From contig JADJPY010000011.1 of NCBI GenBank assembly GCA_016713005.1, positions 372,001-436,000 of the forward strand: a stretch of 64,000 nucleotides of DNA, given 5' to 3'. The position numbers and the translations under genes are program-made. The notes beneath the pieces were generated by a model. It worked only from the letters and a program-made list of their open reading frames with translations. It was not told the DNA's origin and made no database searches. Position 1 is the stretch's first letter, and each line of letters opens with the position of its first letter. Positions 6,650 through 14,883 of the stretch are shown piece after piece. Origin of the DNA: Ramlibacter sp. GTDB lineage: Bacteria > Pseudomonadota > Gammaproteobacteria > Burkholderiales > Burkholderiaceae_C.

Positions 6650-7654
6650 TCACGAGAGTGCGTAGCGGACGACACTTGAGACCTCTTTGTGTCCGATCAC
6701 TGTTCCTTGGGCGTATATGACTGCGTTACGCATCTCGCCTTTAGTCCCGTCGGGCATTTGAAATTTAAGGTGCTCGCCAAAGTTCCGTAGATTCCTAAAC
6801 GCCTTCGTCTCCGGGAGAAACGACCCGTCGCCCTTGAGGTGCAATGCCGCTTCAGTCCTGCCGTCACCGCGAGCATCTATGCACTGAATTTCCATCGCGA
6901 AATCAAGGAACAGAACTGTCGGGTCCTCTGTCGCGTAGACCTTGTAGGTGCAGGACGAGCGCTCTCCCAGGGTGAAGCCGTGTCGTTCTAGCGAGCCAAG
7001 AACGCTCTTGCTGAACTCGGCGATGAACGCTGCTTGAAGCGCATCTGGATCGATCTCAATGGGTGCCTTGAGGGCGTCGAGCAGATCCGCGATTGCGGGT
7101 AGCACGCGGATAGTTCTTTGAAGTTCCTGAACTTCTCGTTGCAGTGATTGACTCAGGCCCTTGGCATAGGTTTGCTCGTGATAGAAAGCCTTGTCGGCAG
7201 TGACAAGAACTACATCGTCCTGAGCTAGCAGCGAAATGCAATCTGCCCAGATCACGCCATCTTTGAATTGTTGGCTCTGGTGGCTCGGCGGCTGCTTCAG
7301 GATCGTTTTTAAAAGAGAGCTTCGCGCAGCCTCTAACGAGAAGGGAACGTCGATGCGCTCAACCTGCAGGGAGTTGAAGAGCTCCGGCACCTTCTGGCGC
7401 ACATCTTCCTCGCTTGGTAGGACTACTTCGCGTAGTTTTCCAAAAGCGGTTAGAAGCTGACGATGTGCCTTGCGGATGTCGTCGATGTGCTCAAGCAGTC
7501 GAGAGGTGAGGTTCTGCTCGACCTCAAGACGAACAACTTCAGGAATGGCAACGCGCGCTCCGCTGTGCTTAAGGAAGAAGCGAACGGCTGCCGCGGTCGG
7601 CGAGCGCAGCCCCAGTTCAGAGAGCCAGATGTTGGTATCGAATACGACGATCAC
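6650..7654 (-). CDS. PIN-domain protein (large, DUF4935-like) in an integron cassette
   Basis: 334 aa. The N-terminus MIVVFDTNIWLSELG carries the first PIN acidic residue (Asp6). Glu39/Glu44 in IPEVVRLEVEQ and later Asp residues in KDGVIWADC and LVTADKAFY complete a PIN-like RNase site. Residues from about 200 on form a second domain of unknown type. It is more than twice the size of VapC toxins and no antitoxin gene is adjacent, so it is not a simple VapBC. Start is GTG at 7654 with GGGAAG upstream. A GTTAGGC core lies 20 nt before the start. A role in RNA cleavage or phage defence is conceivable but unproven. Confidence 0.7.
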   Translation of the reverse strand: MIVVFDTNIWLSELGLRSPTAAAVRFFLKHSGARVAIPEVVRLEVEQNLTSRLLEHIDDIRKAHRQLLTAFGKLREVVLPSEEDVRQKVPELFNSLQVERIDVPFSLEAARSSLLKTILKQPPSHQSQQFKDGVIWADCISLLAQDDVVLVTADKAFYHEQTYAKGLSQSLQREVQELQRTIRVLPAIADLLDALKAPIEIDPDALQAAFIAEFSKSVLGSLERHGFTLGERSSCTYKVYATEDPTVLFLDFAMEIQCIDARGDGRTEAALHLKGDGSFLPETKAFRNLRNFGEHLKFQMPDGTKGEMRNAVIYAQGTVIGHKEVSSVVRYALS

Positions 7655-7673
7655 AAATATGCTTCCCGATGAG

Positions 7674-7680
7674 GCCTAAC
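7674..7680 (-). other. GTTAGGC core site preceding the first cassette
   Basis: Minus-strand GTTAGGC, an exact match to the R' core, stands 20 nt upstream of the PIN-gene start. Upstream of it I find no paired R'' or hairpin, so it is either an attI-like insertion point or the last 7 bp of a lost attC. No integrase gene is seen within several kb on either side. Confidence 0.5.
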
Positions 7681-7870
7681 TCAATATAGACGAGTCGAAT
7701 AACCCGGCACCAGTCGGATATCCCGCCCGGCCGCGGGCGCGCAAGTACTTGATCTGTTTGAAGATTTCTTCATCCCAGTCGCCTATCTCCGTCAATAAAT
7801 CGGCCACCAGGCCCGACTCGCAGGCCAATTTTGCTGCCCATCGCCCCCTGGCGGCAAAAATGTGTGCCAA
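7676..7870 (-). pseudogene. Possible gene remnant, up to 64 aa, between repeat and cassette array
   Basis: An open stretch whose translation (ACESGLVADLLTEIGDWDEE, then IFKQIKYLRARGRAGYPTGAG) looks protein-like, but the only starts are a TTG inside the dispersed repeat and no good ribosome site precedes it. The stop TAG falls inside the GTTAGGC core. I do not recognise the family. It may be the tail of a gene cut by repeat insertion or by the cassette array. The rest of the interval 7681-7935 holds only the repeat. Confidence 0.3.
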
Positions 7871-7922
7871 ATCGGCCTCCAGCCCCCGTCCACGCTTGCT
7901 GACCCGCTATAAAAACCATAGC
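7867..7922 (-). repeat. Dispersed repeat, copy C
   Basis: CCAAATCGGCCTCCAGCCCCCG then a spacer and GCTATAAAAACCATAGC (7906-7922). Nearly identical over its first 22 nt to the copy after soxB at 2961. It ends 13 nt before the 3' end of the Ldh-family gene and marks the right border of the AT-richer cassette region. Confidence 0.7.
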
Positions 7923-7935
7923 GTTTTGGCCTGCC

Positions 7936-9042
7936 TCAGGGCGCCGCATGCCCCGGCGCAAGGCGCTCACCCAGTGCACGCAGTTGCGCGTAAATGGCTT
8001 CGGCCAGCAGGACGCCCTGCTCCGCAGACCGGGCGCGCTGGCCGGCGGCGCGCTGGCCGGGGTAGCGCACCGGCGCGGCCGGGTGCAGCGGGGCGGCGCT
8101 GCCATACCAGCGCAGCAGCTCGTCGAGCTGGCGGTTCATCTCGGCCGGCTCGCCCAGCCGCGCGGGGTCGATCAGCACGGCCATATAGCTGTTGACGGTG
8201 CCGGGGCGCGGCGGCGTGCCGGCCGGGGGCGGGTGCACCGGCGTGTCCGCGCCCAGTAGCACGCCGGCCAAGATCTCGCACATCAGGCCCAGCCCGGCGC
8301 CCTTGTGCTCGCCGGCGGGCAGCAGCGCCCCCAGCGGCTGCTGCAGCGCCCAGTGCGGCTCGCGTGTGGGCAGGCCTTCGGCGTCCAGCAGCCGCCCGGG
8401 CCCCAGCGCCTGGTGCTGCAGCTGGGCCACGCGTGCGCCGCCGATGGTGGTGGCCGAGGTGGCAAAGTCCATCACCACGGCGGGCGCGTCGCCGCGCGGC
8501 ACGGCGATGCACGCCGGGTTGCTGGAAAGCCGGCCCTGCGTGCTGCCCGTGGGCGCCACGCGCGCGGCGCGGCCCTGCGTGCTGGCAAACATGATGGCCA
8601 CCAGCCCGGCCGCGCAGGCCTGCTCGGCATAGTGGCCCAGGCGGCCCACATGGCTGGCGTTGCGCAGGCCCAGCAGGCACAGCCCGCTGGCGCCTGCACG
8701 CTCTATGCCCCGGGCCATGGCGTGCCAGGCCTGCACCATGCCAAAGCAGGCCCCGGCGTCCAGCACCAGGAAAGCGCCGTTGTCGACCACGGTTTGCGCG
8801 GCGCGGCCGGGCTGTATCCGCCGCTGCAGCAAGTTGTCGCAAATGGATGGCAGCAGCACCACGCCGTGGGATGTGTGGCCCGTGGCTTCGGCCTGCATCA
8901 GGTTGTCGGCGGCGGTGGCGGCTTCGGCCGGGGTGCAGCCGGCGCCCTGCAGGATGGCGGCGGTCCAGGCGTGCAGCTGGTGCAACGGGACAAGCTGCCC
9001 CGGTGGTGGCGGCAGGTGGGCGGAGTCGATCGTGGGGGTCAT
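7936..9042 (-). CDS. Ldh-family (malate/L-lactate/ureidoglycolate-type) NAD(P)-dependent dehydrogenase
   Basis: 368 aa. Belongs to the non-Rossmann Ldh_2 dehydrogenases that reduce 2-oxoacids or oxidise L-2-hydroxyacids. Family landmarks: ATGHTSHGVVLLP (residues about 53-65, with the catalytic-region His), NASHVGRLGHYAEQA, FATSATT and GEHKGAGLGLMCEILAGVL. The C-terminal tail beyond GTVNSYMAVLIDP is Ala/Arg-rich. ATG at 9042 overlaps the rsmI stop by 4 nt, so the two are translationally coupled. Exact substrate is not determinable from sequence. Confidence 0.85.
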   Translation of the reverse strand: MTPTIDSAHLPPPPGQLVPLHQLHAWTAAILQGAGCTPAEAATAADNLMQAEATGHTSHGVVLLPSICDNLLQRRIQPGRAAQTVVDNGAFLVLDAGACFGMVQAWHAMARGIERAGASGLCLLGLRNASHVGRLGHYAEQACAAGLVAIMFASTQGRAARVAPTGSTQGRLSSNPACIAVPRGDAPAVVMDFATSATTIGGARVAQLQHQALGPGRLLDAEGLPTREPHWALQQPLGALLPAGEHKGAGLGLMCEILAGVLLGADTPVHPPPAGTPPRPGTVNSYMAVLIDPARLGEPAEMNRQLDELLRWYGSAAPLHPAAPVRYPGQRAAGQRARSAEQGVLLAEAIYAQLRALGERLAPGHAAP

Positions 9043-9950
9043 GGGGGCGGGGCGTCGGGTGCGTCCTGCTTCAGCGTCAGGGCCTGTTCGTACAGTTCGT
9101 TGCGCGGCGCGCCGGTGATCTGCGCGGCCAGCTTCACGGCGGTCTTCACCGGCAGTTCCTGCAGCAGCAGGCCCAGCACGCGCAGGGGCTCGCCGGCTTG
9201 CGGCGCCTGCGGGGCGGGGTGCACCACCAAGACAAACTCGCCGCGCTCGCGCTGCGGGTCGGCGGCCAGCCAGGCGCCCAGGCCTTCGGCGGGCAGCGTC
9301 ACCACCTGCTCAAACTGCTTGGTCAGCTCGCGCGCCAGCGTCACCGGGCGCGGCCCCAGCACGGCCAGGGCCTGGGCCAGCGGCTTGATGCGGTGCGGCG
9401 CTTCCAGCAGCACCACGGCGCGCGGCTCGCCGGCCAGCACCTGCAGGGCCTGGTCGCGCTGCGCCGGGCGGGCCGGCAAAAAGCCCTGGAAGACAAAGCC
9501 GCCTTCATCCGCCAGGCCCGCGGCACACACCGCGGTGGTGACGCTGCTGGCCCCGGGCAGGGGCATGGCGCGCAGGCCGGCGGCGCGCACGCTGGCCACC
9601 AGGCGCGCGCCGGGGTCGCTGATGGCGGGGGTGCCGGCGTCGCTCACGTAGGCGATGCGCTCGCCCTGCGCCAGCCGCTGCACGATGGTCTGGGCCATGG
9701 CCTGCTCGTTGTGCTGGTGCAGGGCCAGCAGGGGCCGCTCGATGCCGTAGCTGCGCAGCAGGCCCTGGGTGTGGCGGGTGTCCTCGCAGGCCACCGCGTC
9801 CACCAGCGTCAGCACGTGCAGCGCGCGCAGGGTGATGTCGGCCAGATTGCCGATGGGCGTGGCCACCAGGTACAGCGTGGCTTGCGGATAATCCTGCGAG
9901 CCGGCTGCGTCGTGCGCCGCCGGCACAGCGGAGGCAAAAGAAGCGCTCAA
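9039..9950 (-). CDS. rsmI: RsmI, 16S rRNA (cytidine-1402-2'-O)-methyltransferase
   Basis: 303 aa from a TTG at 9950. RsmI methylates C1402 in the ribosomal P site using SAM. Class III (tetrapyrrole) methyltransferase motifs: YLVATPIGNLADITLRAL, CEDTRHTQGLL, YVSDAGTPAISDPG and PLPGASSVTTAVCAAG, then FLPARPAQRD and LLEAPHRI. A longer reading to an in-frame start at 10043 would run antisense into yraN and its extra residues are low-complexity, so TTG (giving SASFASAVPAAHD) is preferred. Divergent from yraN: the TTG and the yraN ATG share base 9950. Confidence 0.93.
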   Translation of the reverse strand: MSASFASAVPAAHDAAGSQDYPQATLYLVATPIGNLADITLRALHVLTLVDAVACEDTRHTQGLLRSYGIERPLLALHQHNEQAMAQTIVQRLAQGERIAYVSDAGTPAISDPGARLVASVRAAGLRAMPLPGASSVTTAVCAAGLADEGGFVFQGFLPARPAQRDQALQVLAGEPRAVVLLEAPHRIKPLAQALAVLGPRPVTLARELTKQFEQVVTLPAEGLGAWLAADPQRERGEFVLVVHPAPQAPQAGEPLRVLGLLLQELPVKTAVKLAAQITGAPRNELYEQALTLKQDAPDAPPP

Positions 9951-10363
9951 TGGGTCCCTTCCACAACAAACCGCCGACCGGGCGGCCGACCACCAAGCCC
10001 ACCACCAAGCAGGCAGGCGATGCGGCCGAGGCCGCCGCGTCACGCCACCTGGAGGCCGCCGGCCTGCGCGTGCTGGCCCGCAATTATCGGACGCCGGGGC
10101 GCGGCGGCGGCGAGATCGACCTAATTGTGCGCGAGCCCGACGGCACGCTGGTGTTTGTCGAGGTGCGCAAGCGCGCGGGTGCCAGCCACGGCGGCGCGGC
10201 GGCCAGCGTGGGCATCACCAAGCGGCGGCGGATCATCTTTGCCGCGCGCCACTACCTGATGCGCCTGCCCGAGCCACCGCCCTGCCGCTTTGACGTGGTG
10301 GCGGTCGAGGCCGATGCCATCCAGTGGATTCGCGGCGCCTTTGACGCCTCGGGGGCGGGCTGA
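9950..10363 (+). CDS. yraN: YraN family (UPF0102) endonuclease-like protein
   Basis: 137 aa. A small restriction-endonuclease-like fold with the conserved GGEIDLIVREPDGTLVFVEVRKR block (about residues 53-75, E-x-D...E-V-R). Function in bacteria is still unclear. It is the first gene of a yraN-diaA-dolP block transcribed away from rsmI, the same neighbourhood as in Escherichia coli apart from lpoA being absent. The N-terminus is Pro/Thr/Lys-rich. ATG at 9950 abuts the divergent rsmI start, so its promoter must lie inside rsmI. Confidence 0.9.
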   Translation: MGPFHNKPPTGRPTTKPTTKQAGDAAEAAASRHLEAAGLRVLARNYRTPGRGGGEIDLIVREPDGTLVFVEVRKRAGASHGGAAASVGITKRRRIIFAARHYLMRLPEPPPCRFDVVAVEADAIQWIRGAFDASGAG

Positions 10364-10415
10364 GGCGTACATCGGCTTGCCGTGTGCCCGCCCGTGGCAG
10401 GTATCATCACTGACC

Positions 10416-11015
10416 ATGCTTGAGTTGCGGATCCAGCAGCATTTCATTGACAGCGCCGACCTGAAATACCAGGCGGCGCAAGCCTTGAGCGGCCCTATTG
10501 CCCAAGGCGTGCAGGCCCTGCTGGCCTGCGTCACCAGCGGCGGCAAGGTGCTGGCCTGCGGCAACGGCGGCTCGGCGGCCGACGCCCAGCATTTCAGCGC
10601 GGAGTTTGTGGGCCGCTTCGAGCGCGAGCGCCCCGAGCTGGGCGCGCTGGCCCTGACCACCGACACCTCCATCCTGACCGCGGTGGCCAACGACTACAGC
10701 TTCACCGATGTCTTTGCCCGCCAGGTGCGCGCGCTGGGGCAGGCGGGCGACGTGCTGCTGGCGATCTCGACCAGCGGGCGCTCGGCCAACGTCATTGCCG
10801 CGGTCGAAGCCGCCCATGCGCGCGACATGACCGTGGTGGCCCTCACCGGCCGCGGCGGCGGGCCGCTGGGCGAAATGCTGCGCGAGACCGACGTGCACAT
10901 CTGTGTGCCCCACGAGCGCACGTCACGCATCCAGGAGGTCCACATCCTCGCACTGCACTGCCTGTGCGATGGCGTGGACTGCCAGTTACTCGGAGAACAG
11001 GAATCATCCACATGA
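10416..11015 (+). CDS. diaA: DiaA/GmhA-like SIS-domain protein (phosphoheptose isomerase family)
   Basis: 199 aa. A single SIS domain with CGNGGSAADAQHFSAEFVGRF (residues 48-68) and ISTSGRSANV (117-126), the sugar-phosphate-binding loops of sedoheptulose-7-phosphate isomerases. In the yraN-diaA-dolP context the orthologue in E. coli is DiaA, a DnaA-binding initiation factor; sequence alone does not exclude heptose isomerase activity. Start ATG at 10416, 52 nt after yraN. The stop overlaps the start of the next gene (ATGA at 11012-11015). Confidence 0.85.
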   Translation: MLELRIQQHFIDSADLKYQAAQALSGPIAQGVQALLACVTSGGKVLACGNGGSAADAQHFSAEFVGRFERERPELGALALTTDTSILTAVANDYSFTDVFARQVRALGQAGDVLLAISTSGRSANVIAAVEAAHARDMTVVALTGRGGGPLGEMLRETDVHICVPHERTSRIQEVHILALHCLCDGVDCQLLGEQESST

Positions 11016-11674
11016 CCACACCATCCCGCCGCCATTCCCTGGTGCTCCTCGTCGTGCCCGCGCTCGCGGCCACGTTGCTCAGCGCCTGCGCGCCCCTGAT
11101 CGTGGGTGGCGCGGCGGTGGGCGGCGCGCTTGTCGCCACCGACCGGCGCACGTCGGGCGCGCAGCTGGAAGACGAAGGCATCGAGTTGCGTGCCGCGAGC
11201 CGCATCCGCCAGAACCTGGGCGAGCGGGTGCACGTCAACGCCACCAGCTACAACCGCGTGGTGCTGCTCACCGGCGAAGTCCCCACGCCGCAGGACAAGG
11301 CGCTGGTCGAACAGGTGGTCTCGCGGGTGGACAACGTGCGCTCCATCATCAACGAGCTGGGCGTGTCGGGCAACACGTCGCTGACCTCGCGCTCGTCGGA
11401 TGCGCTGATCACGGGCAAGGTCAAGGCGCTGATGGTGGACGCCAAGGACCTGTTTGCCAATTCGTTCAAGGTGGTCACGGAGCGCGGGGTCGTGTACCTG
11501 ATGGGCGTGGTGACGCAGCGCGAGGCAACCCGCGGCACCGAGGTGGCGCGCTCGGTCAGCGGCGTGCAGAAGGTCGTGCGCGCCTTTGAGATCATCTCTG
11601 AGGATGAGCTGCAGCGCCTGCAGACCCAGCCGCCCAAGCCCGCTCCCGGCGCGAGCGGCCCCACACGTCCCTGA
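11012..11674 (+). CDS. dolP: DolP-like BON-domain outer-membrane lipoprotein
   Basis: 220 aa. Signal peptide with lipobox LLSAC (Cys26) followed by a Gly/Ala-rich stretch. Two BON domains: about 58-125 (IRQNLGERVHVNATSYNRVV...) and about 135-200 (VKALMVDAKDLFANSFKVVT...VVRAFEII). The family member DolP (YraP) supports outer-membrane integrity. The C-terminus is a short Pro-rich tail. Starts 4 nt inside diaA, so translationally coupled. The convergent gap to the next gene (11675-11743) is GC-rich with small inverted repeats and no gene. Confidence 0.9.
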   Translation: MTTPSRRHSLVLLVVPALAATLLSACAPLIVGGAAVGGALVATDRRTSGAQLEDEGIELRAASRIRQNLGERVHVNATSYNRVVLLTGEVPTPQDKALVEQVVSRVDNVRSIINELGVSGNTSLTSRSSDALITGKVKALMVDAKDLFANSFKVVTERGVVYLMGVVTQREATRGTEVARSVSGVQKVVRAFEIISEDELQRLQTQPPKPAPGASGPTRP

Positions 11675-11743
11675 CGCGCGGGGCCCCCTGACGCGGCGCC
11701 CGCGCAGGCGGGTGAGGGTGCTTGGGGCCGCGGGCTGCGGCCG

Positions 11744-12646
11744 TTACTTCAGGCGGCGGATCAGGCTGGAGGTGTCCCAGCGGTTGCCGCCCATGCGCTG
11801 CACGTCGGCGTAGAACTGGTCCACCAGCGCCGTCACCGGCAGGCGCGCCCCGTTGCGGCGCGCCTCGTCCAGCACCAGGCCCAGGTCCTTGCGCATCCAG
11901 TCCACGGCAAAGCCGAAGTCGAACTTGTCGGCCACCATGGTCTTGCCGCGGTTGTCCAGCTGCCAGCTCTGGGCGGCGCCCTTGCCGATCACGTCCAGCA
12001 CCAGGTTGACGTCCAGGCCGGCGCGGTCGCCAAAGGCGATGGCCTCGGCCAGCCCCTGCACCAGCCCGGCGATGCAGATCTGGTTGACCATCTTGGTCAA
12101 CTGGCCGGCACCGGCCGGCCCCATCAGCGTGAACGCCCGCGAAAACGCCATGGCCACAGGCTTGGCCGCGTCAAACGCCGGTGCGTCGCCGCCGCACATC
12201 ACGGTGAGCATGCCGTTCTGTGCGCCGGCCTGACCGCCGGAGACGGGCGCATCCACAAACGCCAGCCCCAGCCCCTGGGCGACCTTGAAGAGCTCGCGCG
12301 CCACATCGGCCGAGGCGGTGGTGTGGTCCACAAAAATGGCGCCGGGCTTCATGCTGGCGAAGGCCCCGTCGGGACCGAGCGTGACCGAGCGCAGGTCGTC
12401 GTCGTTGCCGACGCAGCTGAACACGATGTCGGCCTGCGCGGCGGCTTCACGCGGGGTGGCCGCTGCGGCGCCGCCGAATTCGGCCACCCAGGCCTGGGCC
12501 TTGGCCGCGCTGCGGTTGTAGACCGTGACCTGGTGCCCGGCCAGCGCCAGGTGCCCCGCCATGGGATAGCCCATGACGCCCATGCCCAGGAAAGCGACCT
12601 TGCGCGGGGATGTGGGTTCGTAGGTTTTGGGGTTGGTGCTGCTCAT
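11744..12646 (-). CDS. NAD(P)-dependent 3-hydroxyisobutyrate dehydrogenase-family protein
   Basis: 300 aa. The Rossmann motif GMGVMGYPMAGHL (residues 21-33) is typical of beta-hydroxyacid dehydrogenases (HIBADH, tartronate semialdehyde reductase). Substrate-binding DAPVSGGQAGAQNG and catalytic Lys in GAGQLTKMVNQI are present. The family also includes succinic semialdehyde/glyoxylate reductases, so the substrate is open. ATG overlaps the pilU stop by 4 nt, giving an unexpected operon with pilus motors; this may only reflect tight packing. Confidence 0.88.
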   Translation of the reverse strand: MSSTNPKTYEPTSPRKVAFLGMGVMGYPMAGHLALAGHQVTVYNRSAAKAQAWVAEFGGAAAATPREAAAQADIVFSCVGNDDDLRSVTLGPDGAFASMKPGAIFVDHTTASADVARELFKVAQGLGLAFVDAPVSGGQAGAQNGMLTVMCGGDAPAFDAAKPVAMAFSRAFTLMGPAGAGQLTKMVNQICIAGLVQGLAEAIAFGDRAGLDVNLVLDVIGKGAAQSWQLDNRGKTMVADKFDFGFAVDWMRKDLGLVLDEARRNGARLPVTALVDQFYADVQRMGGNRWDTSSLIRRLK

Positions 12647-13779
12647 ACGATGGAAAGGCTTTCGGTGCCGGCGGCCAGGTCCTGCGACTTGGCGCGCTGG
12701 CTGTTGAGTTTGATCTGCAGGCGCAGGTCGTTGACGGAGTCTGCGTTGCGCAGGGCGTCTTCGTAGGTGATCTGGTTGTTCTCGAACAGGTCGAACAGCG
12801 CCTGGTCAAACGTCTGCATGCCCAGGTTGCGGCTCTTCTTCATGATTTCCTTGATCTCGGAGACTTCGCCCTTGAAGATCAGGTCCGAGATCAGTGGCGT
12901 GTTCAGCAGGATCTCCACCGCGGCCTGGCGGCCCTTGCCGTCCTGCTTGGGGATCAGGCGCTGCGAGATCATGCCCTTGAGGTTGAGCGACAGGTCCATC
13001 AGCAGCTGCGCGCGCCGCTCTTCGGGGAAGAAGTTGATCACGCGGTCCAGCGCCTGGTTGGCGCTGTTGGCGTGCAGTGTGGCCATGCACAGGTGGCCGG
13101 TTTCGGCGAAGGCGATGGCGTGCTCCATGGTCTCGCGGTCGCGGATTTCGCCCATCAGGATCACGTCGGGCGCCTGGCGCAGGGTGTTCTTGAGCGCGGC
13201 TTCCCAGCTGTCGGTGTCCAGCCCCACTTCGCGCTGCGTGATCACGCAGTTCTTGTGCGGGTGGACAAATTCGACCGGGTCCTCGATGGTGATGATGTGG
13301 CCAAACGAGTTCTCGTTGCGCCAGTCGATCATGGCGGCCAGCGTGGTTGACTTGCCCGAGCCGGTGGCGCCCACCAGGATGGTGAGGCCGCGCTTGGCCA
13401 TGACCACCTCCTTGAGCACCTGCGGCACGCCCAGCCCGTCAATTGTGGGCAGGATCTGCGGAATCACCCGCATCACCATGCCGACCTTGCCCTGCTGGAT
13501 GAAGGCGTTGACCCGGAAGCGACCGATGCCGGGGGGCGCCACGGCAAAGTTGCACTCTTTGGTGCGCTCGAACTCGGCGGCCTGCTTGTCGCTCATGATC
13601 GAGCGCGCCAGCGCCAGCGTGTGACCGGCGTTCAGGGGTTGTGGCGAGACCTTGGTGACCTTGCCGTCGACCTTGATGGCGGGCGGGAAGTCACCGGTGA
13701 TGAACAGGTCCGACCCGTTGCGGCTGATCATCAGCTTGAGCAGGTCGTTGATGAATTTTGTTGCCTGATCGCGCTCCAT
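12643..13779 (-). CDS. pilU: PilU, type IV pilus retraction accessory ATPase
   Basis: 378 aa. PilT-paralogue of the VirB11/GspE secretion ATPases. Walker A GATGSGKSTTL (about 134-144), Asp box HIITIEDPVEF, Walker B DVILMGEIRD and His box GHLCMATLHANSA. A C-terminal extension after the ATPase core is usual for PilU rather than PilT. A strong ribosome site (AGGAGGTG) precedes the ATG at 13779. It follows pilT by 21 nt; the pair drives pilus retraction and twitching. Confidence 0.95.
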   Translation of the reverse strand: MERDQATKFINDLLKLMISRNGSDLFITGDFPPAIKVDGKVTKVSPQPLNAGHTLALARSIMSDKQAAEFERTKECNFAVAPPGIGRFRVNAFIQQGKVGMVMRVIPQILPTIDGLGVPQVLKEVVMAKRGLTILVGATGSGKSTTLAAMIDWRNENSFGHIITIEDPVEFVHPHKNCVITQREVGLDTDSWEAALKNTLRQAPDVILMGEIRDRETMEHAIAFAETGHLCMATLHANSANQALDRVINFFPEERRAQLLMDLSLNLKGMISQRLIPKQDGKGRQAAVEILLNTPLISDLIFKGEVSEIKEIMKKSRNLGMQTFDQALFDLFENNQITYEDALRNADSVNDLRLQIKLNSQRAKSQDLAAGTESLSIV

Positions 13780-13800
13780 GAGAGCACCTCCTTAATTTCT

Positions 13801-14844
13801 TCAGCCTGGGAAGTTCTCGGGGATCTTGGCCTTGCCGCGGGCTTCTGCGGGGCTGATCAGGTTGCGCTTGACCAGGTCGGCCAGGTTCTGGTCGAGCGTC
13901 TGCATGCCGAAGTTGTTGCCGGTCTGGATGGCGGAGTACATCTGCGCGATCTTGGCTTCGCGGATCAGGTTGCGGATGGCCGAGGTGCCCAGCATGATCT
14001 CGTGGGCGGCCACCCGGCCGGCGCCGTCCTTGGTCTTGCACAGCGTCTGTGAGATCACCGCCTGCAGCGACTCGGAGAGCATCGCACGCACCATTTCCTT
14101 TTCTTCCGCCGGGAACACGTCAATGATCCGGTCGACTGTTTTGGCCGCGCTGGACGTGTGCAGCGTGCCAAAGACCAGGTGGCCCGTTTCGGCCGCGGTC
14201 ATGGCCAGGCGGATGGTTTCCAGGTCGCGCATTTCGCCCACCAGGATGGCGTCGGGGTCTTCGCGCAGGGCGGACTTGAGCGCCGCGGCAAAGCTCAGCG
14301 TCATCGGGCCGACTTCGCGCTGGTTGATCAGGCACTTCTTGGATTCGTGCACAAACTCGATCGGGTCTTCCACCGTCAGGATGTGGCCGTATTCCGTCTC
14401 GTTGAGGAAGTTCACCATCGCCGCGAGCGTGGTGGACTTGCCCGAGCCGGTGGGGCCCGTCACCAGCACCAGCCCGCGGGGCTTGAGGGCCAGGTCGCCA
14501 AAGATCTTGGGCGCATTGAGCTGCTCCAGCGTCAGGATCTTGGACGGAATGGTCCGGAACACGGCCGCCGCGCCGCGGTTCTGGTTGAACGCGTTGACGC
14601 GAAAGCGCGCCAGGCCCTCGATCTCGAAAGAGAAGTCGCACTCGAGGAACTCCTCGTACTGCTTGCGCTGGCCGTCGTTCATGATGTCGTACACCATGGC
14701 ATGGACCGCCTTGTGGTCCAGCGCATCCACGTTGATGCGGCGCACGTCGCCGTGCACGCGGATCATGGGCGGAAGCCCGGCTGAGAGGTGAAGGTCGGAT
14801 GCCTTGTTCTTGACGCTGAAGGCAAGGAGCTGGGTTATGTCCAC
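13801..14844 (-). CDS. pilT: PilT, type IV pilus retraction ATPase
   Basis: 347 aa, family length. N-terminal PAS-like domain (SDLHLSAGLPPMIRVHGDV) followed by RecA-like core: Walker A GPTGSGKSTTL, Asp box HILTVEDPIEF, Walker B ILVGEMRDLETI, His box GHLVFGTLHTSSA and the PilT-specific SAIRNLIRE motif. Start is GTG at 14844, giving the conserved MDITQLLAFSV. Divergent from yggS, with only 39 bp between the two starts, so their promoters overlap. Confidence 0.96.
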   Translation of the reverse strand: MDITQLLAFSVKNKASDLHLSAGLPPMIRVHGDVRRINVDALDHKAVHAMVYDIMNDGQRKQYEEFLECDFSFEIEGLARFRVNAFNQNRGAAAVFRTIPSKILTLEQLNAPKIFGDLALKPRGLVLVTGPTGSGKSTTLAAMVNFLNETEYGHILTVEDPIEFVHESKKCLINQREVGPMTLSFAAALKSALREDPDAILVGEMRDLETIRLAMTAAETGHLVFGTLHTSSAAKTVDRIIDVFPAEEKEMVRAMLSESLQAVISQTLCKTKDGAGRVAAHEIMLGTSAIRNLIREAKIAQMYSAIQTGNNFGMQTLDQNLADLVKRNLISPAEARGKAKIPENFPG

Positions 14845-14883
14845 GAATCCCCCGGGAAGTTTGGTTTACGCTTGCGGCAGATT

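Noticed and set aside
6650..7654. VapBC toxin-antitoxin module
   Set aside because: Protein is far too long for VapC and no small antitoxin ORF is adjacent; it stands alone in a cassette.
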